Positions 1-20,015 of a stretch of 64,000 nucleotides of DNA are shown piece after piece. The position numbers and the translations under genes are program-made. This DNA is from Amblyornis subalaris (taxonomy: Eukaryota > Chordata > Aves > Passeriformes > Ptilonorhynchidae). Below the pieces are notes generated by a model. It ran no database searches and was not told the DNA's origin. It was given only the letters and a program-made list of their open reading frames with translations. The DNA lies in NCBI GenBank assembly GCA_018881555.1, contig JACAXG010000064.1:372001-436000 (forward strand), in the 5' to 3' direction. Each line of letters opens with the position of its first letter. Position 1 is the first letter of the stretch.

Positions 1-449
1 ACATGCCAAAATGTCTTCAGTCTGCTGAGGGAAAGTTTAAGGGGAAGGCTTACAAATTGCTGAGTCCCCCTAATGCTTTCTGAAGTACACTATGCTTGAA
101 GAAAATTTTTATTAGCAATAACAGGTTAATTTGCTATATCAATTATTTTTTATGTGTTTATTTTTTCTTATTATTTCTGCAAATATGCTTATGTGTATGA
201 ATTATGAACCCTGGTTACTTACATGTCCATTTGGACTATCTGTTTAATAGCACAGATTTAATATCACCATTTAGATCCTCATCCAGTATGATAACCTCAG
301 CTTTTAATTGGAGTCAGGATAAAAAAGGTCAAAAGAGGTAACATGTGTGTGTCTGAGAGGATTAACATGTGTGCAGAACTATTAATATTTTCAGTGAAAT
401 GTTTTATGCTTTTTTTTCTGAGCTGACCTTTTGATGACCTTATCCATGA

Positions 450-653
450 GNCCATGGGTGGTGAGGCACTGGAACAAGTTGCCCAGAGAATTTTTGGATG
501 CCCCATCCCTGGAAGTTTTTAGGATCAGGTTGGACAGGGCTTGGAACAACTTGGTCTAGTGGAAGGTGTCCCTGCCCATGGCATTGGGGTGGAAAGAGGT
601 GATCTGTAAGGTCCCTTCCAACCCAAACCATTCTATAATTCTATGATTCTATG
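450..653 (+). mobile_element. CR1 LINE 3' fragment
   Basis: This is the plus-sense CR1 tail: a GAGGCACTGGAACAAGTTGC block, GCCCCATCCCTGGAAG, GGTGTCCCTGCCCATGGCA, then CCTTCCAACCCAAACCATTC and a terminal ATTCTATG-type repeat. It is 5'-truncated and about 200 bases long. One N lies at its 5' edge. Confidence 0.93.
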
Positions 654-1239
654 CCTTTATCCCTCCAAGGAGTCTCTTAGGTGTTACAGCAGCCATCTAT
701 GGACACACAGCACAGTAAACTGCCTTGGAAAGTCCAATTTTTCCTTCATTACAGCCTGCAAGATACCAGCAATCAAAATTTAAGACCTTTCTGACTCAGG
801 GGTTATATTCAAGCAATTNTTTCCAGCAGTCATGGTTACCTTCTATGAATTTGTGTCCGTGCCTTTCTGATTTATACTTTTGGCCTCTGTAATATCTTTT
901 GGAATGAATTGCACATTTTAATAAGTGCTGAACTCTGTGGTTCTTTTGAACTTGCTGTTGGAGAATTGAATGTGGCACCACTAGATTCCTGTATAGCAAA
1001 AAATATTAAATAATCATTCCTTGTTTTTTTATTTTCTGTGGGGTACTGTGGACAATTCTCTTACNTATAAATGCAATGACAGTTCCCTAGCATAAGTAAT
1101 GGAATGGCCCTAATAAATGTTAATTCAGACGTGCTATTGAAGCACATCAGAAAAATACTTCAGGGCAGTTTAATATAACATAAGGTTCTCTTAGAGACTA
1201 AGCTGTCCAAACTGGAAATAACCTTTTATAATTTAAATT

Positions 1240-1332
1240 TTGCTTTTTCTTTTTTGTTTTTTGGGGGTTTTGTTGTTTTGGGGTTTTTTTTTGAGAGCGG
1301 GTGCTTTTGGGTTTTTAAAGTTTTTTGGTAAG
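1240..1332. repeat. T/G-rich low-complexity tract
   Basis: The plus strand is almost free of C here, with T runs separated by G runs such as GGGGG, GGGG and GGG. A similar but shorter tract lies at about 2200-2265. It is low-complexity sequence with strong strand asymmetry; the G runs could allow a weak G-quadruplex. Confidence 0.7.
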
Positions 1333-2704
1333 CAAAACTTATTTTTTTCATGAATTGAAGTTTTTAGCTGAATGGGGAAAAAATTAGTAGATTGGGATCT
1401 GAATCTTTCCTGGGGAAAGAAAAAAACTTATCTTTCACTATATAAAATCAAACTGTTAACAAAAAAAANCCCAAACAAAAAAACCTCACACAATCATCAC
1501 ATTTCTGATGACAAGAAATGATAATCTTGTGACTAAACCAGGAGTAGAAGTCCAGGAAATTAACTTGTATCCCATTTAGGACAGATCCTTGGAGAAACCA
1601 CTTCTTTTTCTCTCAATTCCTTATGCATAAAATATTATTGCTTTAAAAAGTTGAAAATATAAGTCAGTCTCATAGAAACAGCTTACCTCAGAATTAAACC
1701 CTCACAGACCCCAGTACCAGCTGTTTGCATTTCACCAGGAACTTCCTTCTCCCACAGATCAGGAAAATTGTAATGACAACTCTGACTTCCCCTCAGTGTT
1801 TTAACTCAAAACTTTAATATAGCTTTTGCAAATTACCTCTGGCACGTGGCCATAGGCGTGATCTGTTATTTATTTCTGAGAATAATCTGTGGATGTTTAC
1901 AGGCTGTGCTCCTCTAGACATGTTTCTCTCTCACCCAAGGAGTTTCACTAAGGTTATAATCAGCAACTGTAAAATTTTCTGAGCCTTTTGGGTAAAACTG
2001 ATAAGATTTATTAAAATAAAATTTTAATGAAAATAGATATCTCTGCTTAGATCCCAAACAGAGGTGGTTGGGAATCTGGTTTGAAATCTCTAGTAATTTT
2101 GACTGCTGGAAAATGCTGGCTTATTTGTCCTGAGCTTAACCTTAGTTGCTATAAAATTTGAAAGCAGACAAAGCCATGTGGTGATATTTAATTTACTTTG
2201 AGTGGGATTTTTTTTTGCTTTTTGGGGTGGNGTTTTGTTTTGTTTTGCTGGGTTTTTTTAAAGTTTGACTCAGAAATTATTGAGTTTTTCTAATGTGACT
2301 TCTCAGCTGGCAGCTCAGGAGAATGGCACGTCAAAATGGAGGTTTATCTTTGCAGATACATAACAAACTACCAAATAAAAGAAAATTCAAAAGAAAAATT
2401 ATCCAGTTATTATGAATGGGTTCTTAGAGGAAAATACTATAAACCAGANTTCTTCTAATAAACATATTATAGATGCAATAGCTCTTTACTGCATAAATAT
2501 TCTGTTTTCTTTCTACAGGTTAATTTATTTACAAACTGGATGGAAAAAGAAAATAAGTGAAGAACTTTACTCCCCAGTATCACACTCGTACAGTTTCAGA
2601 TACAAGCTGCCCGTAAGTAGGTGTTGGCTACACTTCCAACTGTAGGAAAAGGGACCTGCATGATCTGCACCCCAGTTCAAGGTGCACAAGGCAGCGCAGT
2701 GTGT

Positions 2705-2732
2705 GATATTGATATTGATATTGATATTGATA
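2705..2732. repeat. GATATT hexanucleotide microsatellite
   Basis: There are four perfect GATATT units followed by GATA. It is a short simple repeat in the downstream intron. Confidence 0.95.
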
Positions 2733-4529
2733 GATCAGTTGTGCTTTTGAGGAACAGGAGGATGCCTGGAAATAAAAGAATTTAGGTGAGATAAAACTGT
2801 TCAAGAATGGACAGGGTTGGCCTGCTTACTCAGTGCAGTGGAGCAGAGAAGTAGATCAAGGCTGAGACCTTTAAATACTCCATGTCCCTTTGATTCTGTT
2901 TCCTCTTCCCAAAGCAGAANAAGCTAAAGGCACTGAAAAATTGAATATCTGTGTCTTGGTTTCTCCACCAACAAATTTTGTGCTATATTATTTCCCCATC
3001 TCAGATTCCACAAAGATTTCTTGTTTCCCAAACAGTGATTTGGATGCGGACAATTAAGAATTCAATGTTAACATGTACAATCCTTAAATTCTACTTTATT
3101 TTTCACATAAACTTATGTATGAAAATGGGGAAAGGAATAGAAAGTTGAGGAGAATCCGGAAAGCTGAGAAAAATAAACCCCTTTCTCGTGCAAGCAAGAG
3201 GAAACAGGTTTGCCAGCTGCCTGTGGCGAAGGATCTTGCTTATCTGCAGCGATTTCAAGACTTGCTTTTTTTTATTTCCTTNGTGGTTTGGGGTTTTATT
3301 TTTTGGGAAGCAGTGAAGAGGTCTATGGAATTAATGAACCATGTTTCTTGTTGTTTGCTTCCTAAGTGAGTCCAATATAACTAAGGCACTGTGCCTGCAG
3401 CATCCCTGAGACTAACTAGACCTCTACACCACAGACCTGCACATTTCCCTTTGGGAAAAACAGAAATATTCCTTGAAGTGTGAGCTATGCTGAAGCAAAG
3501 CACCCTTTCTAACAGCTGAAACTCAGCTAATTAGNGCTGCTTGCATTTACAGACTGGACCAGTTGTGAAGCCAGTGACAGGGAGATAAGGGAGAAGTCAG
3601 CGCCTGAGGCCAGAAACCAAGCTGATCCATACAAATGAGAAAACTGGAGTCCAAATCCCTAACTCCTCCTCCTCCTCACCTTCCTCTTAAAACTTTCTGC
3701 TCACATTCAGCTTCTGGATCTTAAGTAAGAGAATGGAAGGTATTTAAGCTGTCTATGGAGGCCAGTGCCTCAGCAGCGGAGCAGTCTCAAGCTTGAACAC
3801 TTCCCTTTTTCTGATTATCTTTTGACAGACTTGCTGGGCTCATCTTCTGTCACCCTGGGCAAAATGAGGTTGCCAGAGGCAAGCCCTTAACTTTCCAAAG
3901 AGAACTGCCAGTTGTATCATATCAGGAGAGATGTGGCATCCAACTCCTGCTGTCGATTCTCCTCTATTTGTCCCACATCCCAAAAGTCTGAAATACTTCT
4001 CCGTGATCTGCAGGTGCCAAAAGCACTCGAGGCAGACACCACTGCTCTGCCACAGCACAGCTCCAGCCCTGGTGTCACAGTGTCCTGCCATGCCTGGTTG
4101 AAGGGTTTGGGTGAGGAGAGCAGTGTTTCAGATCAAGACAACAGCTATCACAATCACTGAAGCCTACATCCCAGTTCTCCCCTATTATTCCACTCCTGCC
4201 TGGAAAGCAAACTCTTGGATTTGGTCCCAAGCCNTCCAGCTCCCCCAGCCACTTTTGGGGTGCTTTTTAGAGAAGTCAAAGAACTCTAAGGGTCCAATTA
4301 AGAGCTTTTAACCAAGCTCTGGCTCAGTGCTCTGTAAGGACAAGTAAAAGCCACCCACTCCCTTCCCTGCTGCTCAGCCCCCACTGCAGAGGGATGCAGC
4401 TGCCCAAGGAGCCAAGAGAGGAGGTGATCCAAGCACCAAAGCATCACACCATGATTCTGGTCATCCCACATCAAGAGCAAATATGATTGCTCTAGAGATA
4501 AGTGGGCCCACAAGACCCCCATGAGGTTC

Positions 4530-5285
4530 AAGAGATCCAAGTGTTACACCTGAGTTTCGACATTCCCAGGTATGAGTACAGACTGAGACTCATTGAGAGG
4601 AGCCCTGAAGAGAAGGACTTGGGGATTCTGGTGGATGGAAAACTGGAGATGACCCAGCAATGTGTATTTGCAGCCCTGAAAGCCAAAGCTACATCCAAAG
4701 CNCTGTGGGCAGTAGGTGAGGGAGGAGATTCTGACCCTCTGCTCTGCCCTTGTGAGACCCCACCAGGAGTCCTGCATCCACCTCTGGGGTACCCAACACA
4801 GTAAATTGTGGGATTTTGTGGACCTCTCAGAGCAGGTCTAGAGGAGGCCACAAAGATGATCAGAAGGCTGNAGCATGTCTCCTATGAGGACAGGCTGAGA
4901 GCTGGGGCTGTTCAGCCTTGAGAAGAAAAGGTTTCAGGGTTACCTTGCAGCACCTTTCAGTACCTAAAGGTAGCTTATAAAAAAGAGGGAGAGAGATGTT
5001 TGAGAAGGGCATGTAGTGATAGGACAAGGGGGAATGGCTTTATACTTAAAAAGAGATTTATTTCAGATTTTAGGAAGAAATTTTTTACTGTGAAGATGGT
5101 GAGGGCCTGGCACAGGTTGTCCAGAGAAGCTGTGTCTGCCCCATCCCCGGAAGTGTTCAAGGCCAGATTGGATGGGGCTCTGAGCAACCTGGTCTAGGGG
5201 GAGGTGTCCCTACCCATGTCAGGAGGATTGGAACAAATTATCTTTAAGGTCCCTTCCAACCCAAGCCATTCCATGATTCTGTGAT
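4530..5285 (+). mobile_element. CR1 LINE 3' fragment with ORF2 tail remnant
   Basis: This is one of the two longest CR1 copies in the window. The 5' part translates into the eroded C-terminal tail of the CR1 ORF2 protein ([18 protein letters not shown], then ATSKALWAV-type sequence with an N). It continues through GGCCACAAAGATGATCAGAAG and GATAGGACAAGGGGGAATGG to a standard CR1 3' end, CCATTCCATGATTCTGTGAT. The frame is broken after a short distance and the copy is 5'-truncated, so it is inactive. The 5' boundary is approximate. Confidence 0.92.
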
Positions 5286-6740
5286 AACAAAGCTGGAGAT
5301 AAGTTGACTCAAAGTCTGCCTTACCACCTTCCTACCCAGCATCTCTCACCTTCTGTGTAAATCCATAAAGCCATTAGCAGCTGCCATGAATTTGGGCTCT
5401 ATTAAAAATCTGANGGTTATACTCTTTAGAAAAGCTGAATCACAAAATTTCCATCCACAAGCCTGCAAAGGATTCCAGAAACANGAATTTCACTCATTCT
5501 TGGGTTGGTAAAAGGTGAGGGCTTCAAAGTCTCAAACCTAATGTATTATTTATCAGATCAGAATTTTTAACCAGGACAATCAATATCAAAATGTTCACTT
5601 CTCAAAAAGCAGGAGGTAGTGGAGGCACCCTGGAAAGGTTTCCCCAGCAGGAGCTATTTGTAAGTATACACTGCCCTGNAGGGAAAGGCCTGAACTGGTC
5701 TTGCTGATTTTCCTCTTTAAATACAGACAACATGGAAGAACTTTGGAGAAGAGCATCTAATTTGTCAACAAAATTTGGCTAACGAAATATGAAGAGCTGA
5801 GTCCACAGGGCATATATGAGCTGATAGATGTGCTGCAGGCAAAATGGCTTTCCAGGAAAACTTCAATACAGCAGCGAATATCAGCTTAACATAATTATTT
5901 TCAGGGTAGGTCTAGAAGTGTGGCAATTTTATATTTAAGTCTATAAATATGTGTAGGAATAATATGTACGTACACACAAAGAAGACTTTCCAGTCATTCA
6001 GGTTCTATTGTGCTACNAAAAATAAAATCTGATTTTACAACNAATTTTTTTTCTGTGTTCCTAGTAAACTCCAATGACAAGTAATAAACAGGAAAGCTCT
6101 GAGCTGTGANCAACCCAAATAAGTTTTAGTTGGCTGGTTTTGTTTTAGAGTGCTTGGAACTGCCATTTATTTTACATTAGTGTCTTCGTCCTGATTTATA
6201 CTTAGAGAATGCATGATACAAAAACTCTTCGGGTTTGGAATATTTATCAAGAAGAAGATAAATCCTCAGTATCACACTTTAAAATGATTTTATGGGCTTA
6301 AGCAAATGAGGCTCTATATTGTGTTGTCAAAAATCTTCATTCCATTGCATTGTGTAAATACATTGTATGCTTCACAAATGTCCACAAAACAGCATTTTAA
6401 AAGGTATAANAATCTGACTATGGAACAGTTGCTCATCATGTGATTTACTCCTAATAACAGTAACAAGGCTGCACAGCCCCATTCATTAGAGGATAACACA
6501 GAACTGAAAACAGTCATTGAGCCTGTTAAGCCCTTGTTCTTTCATCCTTTTCTATAGCAGAACAATGAGCAAATTATCTGATCAAAGTGATCTGGTTAGA
6601 AGTAGTCTGTTACAATCTAATGCACTATTTAGAAAGTCAACACATAGAAAATCAGAGATACNGCAGTTACCTGTACCACATCAGCAGAAAACAGATAAGT
6701 CAGACTGATCTGCTGATATGAGACACATCCCTGTCACGGC

Positions 6741-6911
6741 TCATAGAATCATAGAGCCTCGGAATGGTTTGGGTTGGAAGGGATCTTAAAGGTTATCAAG
6801 TTTCAACCTTCCTGCCATGGGCAGGGACATCTTCCCCTAGACCAGGTTGCTCAGAGCCCCATCCAATTTGGCCTTGAGCAGTTTCGGGGATGGGGCATCC
6901 ACAGCTTCTCA
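6741..6911 (-). mobile_element. CR1 LINE 3' fragment
   Basis: This is a reverse-oriented CR1 tail. It starts TCATAGAATCATAGAGCC and has GGTTTGGGTTGGAAGGGATC, CCATGGGCAGGGACATC, GGTTGCTCAGAGCCCCATCC and GGGGCATCCACAGCTTCTC. It is 5'-truncated at about 6911. Confidence 0.92.
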
Positions 6912-7822
6912 ACCTCTCACAACCTCAGCCTCATACAACCCCAATTCATTCTGTAACACTGTGTGCAAGCAAAGCCTTTACACTAATGGAGAACTGAAGC
7001 AAAGATGTATTAAATCAAAACACAAAACCTGAGGAAAACAGACTCTACAGGTTCATCTTTCCTTTCTGACACTGTGCTCTTTGCACAATATTTGACAAAT
7101 TTAAGATCTCCTGGTCATTTGGTAAACAACAAGACCTTGCTGGAGTTAAGGGAAGCTGACAAAAGCTGAACACTGCATTTTGCTTCAAAACCAAAGGAGT
7201 TCCCTCCCTCTCAGCAGTCTGTCTCACGTGCTGACAAGACTGCGACCTAAGTAAATTGCCAGAAAGACCTTTGCTTCCCTTTGCCTGCTCTAAATATTAG
7301 AGAATATTGACATCCAGCCCTGTTTTCTTTAAGAGTTCTGAATTATTGTCTTGTCATTATGAACCAGATAACATAAATCACACCTAGACCCCATGGCAGC
7401 TGGTATTATACTGCTGCACAGTCAAACCAGATGATGCTGCAGAGGAAACATCCAGGGGAGCCTTACCCAGCACTGACTCCTGCATGCCTCCTCCTAACCA
7501 CGTTCTGAGTTATGCTCATGCACAGAGGCCATGGATGATTCCAGCTGTCCTGAATGCTTTACAAATCATCAGAGAGTGAAAATGTAAATGCTCTTAGTTG
7601 CTTTTTAGACCAAAGGTGCAAAACAGCCAAGGAGAACACAATTTTCACTTTCCTCGTTACAGATATGGAACAGAGAGATCAAGACTAATCCAAATTCTTA
7701 ACCTCTTTCCCAAAAGTTTGCTACTTTTTGACTCCCAGCGTCTTACCAAGGGAAGAGGCCAGCGTCAAGAGTTCGGCTCTAAACCCCAATCTCCACTCTC
7801 AAGCCGGGAGCGAAAAACTTTA

Positions 7823-9978
<2,156 letters not shown>

Positions 9979-10049
9979 TGTTGTTCACTATCAGTAAAGT
10001 GCAGGTCCAGCTTGAGCTGAAAATCTGCCTCATTCAATGCATCTTCCAC
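9979..10049 (-). CDS. FAM135B: FAM135B, internal coding exon C
   Basis: This short 71-base minus-strand exon has 23 codons plus two bases of a split Gln codon. It starts in phase 0 directly after the GER of exon B, and reads VEDALNEADFQLKLDL followed by HFTDSEQ. The acceptor is TTTCTGTAG and the donor is GTGAGT. The EDAL.E.DFQLK.DLHFTDSEQQ pattern is the best discriminator in the window: the FAM135A counterpart, as I recall it, has DLHFTDGDYS instead. Exon C is only 1,876 bases upstream of exon D, and the split codon CA|G is restored to Gln across that intron. The exon is too short to stand out as an open frame and was recognised by homology and splice signals. Confidence 0.94.
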
Positions 10050-16913
<6,864 letters not shown>

Positions 16914-19806
16914 GNAGGCAGATTATTTTTTATCCTATGATTTCACTCCAGGGTTGTCTAGGTAGTACTTGTAATTAAACATTTGCGTTCTCAATAATTA
17001 ATGGTAGTGGAGCAGACTGCTACTGTGGGTTGCAGGTTCACAAACATGATATTTAAAGAAAACAAATGTTAAACTGTAGGCAGGCTGATTTCAAAATGAG
17101 AATANTTGATCCTGTGACAGCACTTACCCTATTAATCTTATTTCTAATAAAAGCTAATGCATAAAATATCTTCTAGGGAGGTCTGCTACCCAGCACCATG
17201 AGAACCGTGGGTGTACACCTGTGAAATTTCATCTTTTATCTGCAATGGGCATCTTTCAGAAACGGGAAATAAAAATAAAAGAACAGAAAGTACTTTAAAA
17301 CAACCAAAAATAAAACAATGAAAAAAGTACTAAAGGCCCNGGTAGACAAGTGAATGGAGTTTTTTCATTATAATGATTAATTTTGTGGTGCCAGTCTACN
17401 GGAACTGGAATAGCATGGAAAAAGAAATATCTCCTCAAAAAAAATTTAAAAATCCTATGAGGCACAATGGACTAAATGACAATAGGACCAATAAGACTTG
17501 AGCTAATTAATTAGCAGAACCATAGTTCTGTCATCCAGACTACATTCAAATAATTTTCCTGTTGCTGAATTTTACCAAGCACAGCCAGGAGCAGTCCAAA
17601 TATTTCATCCTGCTATTGTCTTCCCATCACCCACCCCGCACAATAGTTATGCATAAATCCAGGCAGCCTAGATAAATACATATTTATTTTCGTGTGCTAC
17701 ACCAGNTAGGCTAGAATGTTTCAGCCTGATTAGCTCTTCAGAAGCATGCAGTCGTATTTATTTTAATTTAAATCTCATGATATTAGAGGCACTGCAAAAA
17801 TCATGTTAGAGGTATAATGCATTCTTATTTCTGGCTGGCAGACAAAGGAAACTTTATGTTATTTGATTTGGATATTGATATACTGGCACTCTTCTCAGAT
17901 GGAAAGTTTAATCTCATTTTCTTTTCAAACACACTCCTGTGCAGACCACTCCTCATGAGTAATTGCTTTAGGAGATGGATTTGCAAGGTGGCATAAGGAG
18001 TCATTTCTCTTGTTGGAAAGGTCAAAGTCAATGGCATTCTGCAGTGTTTGGGGCTGTCTCAAATCAGAATGAGTATGATGTTACAGGGCCAAAAATCGCT
18101 GAGTTTTAAGCAGAGACCTGCCTTTGCAGACATCTGGCAGAGAACTACAGCAGGTGAGTGACTGATCCCCCCCAAAATGCATCCACCCCTGCCTACTTAA
18201 ATGGCCACAGGCAGCTCNTTCCTCTCCTAGAGTATGACCTAAGGCTGTAGCAGGGATTTCCTCAGAGGAGAGCTCAGCAGTCTTGGCAATGCTGACAGAG
18301 GGATCCTGCCTCTCAAACAAAAAGAAATTACAACATCTCCATAGCTATTGCCCTTCAGGCTGCAGCACCAGCTGATGCATTCTGTGCTTTAGACAGACAG
18401 GGACCAGGATACATCATTCTGCTTGAGCTTCTCGCACTAACTAGAAGTGGTACCTGCTCCAAACAAACTCTTCCTTACTCTACTCATTGTCATCATCATC
18501 CTGGTAACTTTTCCAAACTTCCCCTAGTTCCTGAGATACTTTCTGAAAGACTGTCTGCTAGCAGACAGCGGCACTAAGGTTGGCATTTGTCACAGCTGTC
18601 ATTGTCCAGAGAAGGCTGCTGGCAGAAGACATGGCAGGTGTACCCCTGTGTTCAGGAGACACAGCAGATGTAGCCCTGTGTTCACATGAGCACCTCTGTC
18701 CTTTGGCACCGAGCACAGAAGGGTGTGAGAGAGAAGGCTGGAACCATAGGTTTCTCTTTCTAGCACAACCTGAGCTGTGCAAACAACTCTGAGTGATGGC
18801 TGCACTGCTCAGCAGTCACAGGCAGGCCAAGGGAGACAGGCACAGTGCGTGGAAACTGCTGGGAGCTCTCACTCCCTGGTGACACCTGGAGCTAAGTCTC
18901 TACTGACTTGCATTTGGCTCTTTATTCCACAGTTTCAAAGGCTTAAGCCTTGGTGAACCCAAAAAGGAAACTCTAATTTTGTGGTGATGAATTTTTGACC
19001 AAGTACATTTCCTTGTTAGGAGATTTATTTGGAACATGTGCCGTATTCCTTAAGCTAGAAGGAATCCTGTTTTCCTGTCTCCTCTTCCTGAGAGTCTACT
19101 CCATTTACTGCTTATTGTCTTTGGGTTGAATAGTTCTTCAATTTATCTGGAAAACGAAAGAGCTCTCAGGGTTGTAAGAACCATTGCAAGTACAAAGAGG
19201 AGAGTTGTGTTCCACAGGCATTCAATTAAGAGAATGAGAAAAGCCTGTTTATGCATCCCTCTCTTACCGTTCTTTCCATGCCACCCCACCACCACTCCTA
19301 GAAATTCCTTCACAGATAATTGAGCAATGACATTTTTAAAAAGAAAACGAAAAAAGGCTCTTTGCAGTTGTGGAAGCTTTCACACACAGGCTACTTGTAC
19401 AGACCAGTCAGTAAATCATGTCCTGCTTTCCCACTCTCTCCATATACAATTTTCCAAGTTTCCCCAGATACACTCTACTCTACCTAAATTTCCCATCTGG
19501 GAGTTTCTATAGATGGATGTTTCTAAATATTATTGCAGCACATCATACAGAAATTACTCATCTCTTTAAAGATTCAGAGAGAGGCTATTTAGATCCTGGA
19601 GGCCCTTGAAAAATTCTCTCTAGATAATCTTACAAGAAAGTAATTGATTGATAGGTGACCTGTAAACTATTTTGTTATGTATTTACGACCTAATTTAGTG
19701 AGAAGAGAAACCATGTACTTCTGACCACTGCCAGGACGAAGGCACTGGAGGGGGGATGGTGGTGAATGTCTATGGCAGTTGTGCAAAACACTCTAAAGAA
19801 TGAAGG

Positions 19807-20015
19807 AATAGAATAGAAATAGGAATAGGAATAGGAATAGGAATAGGAATGGAATGGAATGGAATGGAATGGAATGGAATGGAATGGAATGGAATGGAAT
19901 GGAATGGAATGGAATGGAATGGAATGGAATGGAATGGAATAGAATGGAATAGAATGGAATAGAATGGAATAGAATAGAATAGAATAGAATAGAATAGAAT
20001 AGAATAGAATAGAAT
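19807..20015. repeat. Compound penta/hexanucleotide satellite array (GGAAT family)
   Basis: The array has ordered zones on the plus strand. A short AGAAT-like lead-in is followed by five AGGAAT hexamers at 19821-19850 and eighteen perfect GGAAT pentamers at 19851-19940. Then come three alternating AGAAT-GGAAT pairs at 19941-19970 and nine AGAAT pentamers at 19971-20015. It leaves all three minus-strand frames open, giving FHSIP-type periodic peptides that are not real proteins. Confidence 0.97.

Noticed and set aside
4298..4851. Minus-strand open frames near 4.3-4.9 kb
   Set aside because: The higher part is antisense to the CR1 ORF2 tail. The lower part has no recognisable similarity.
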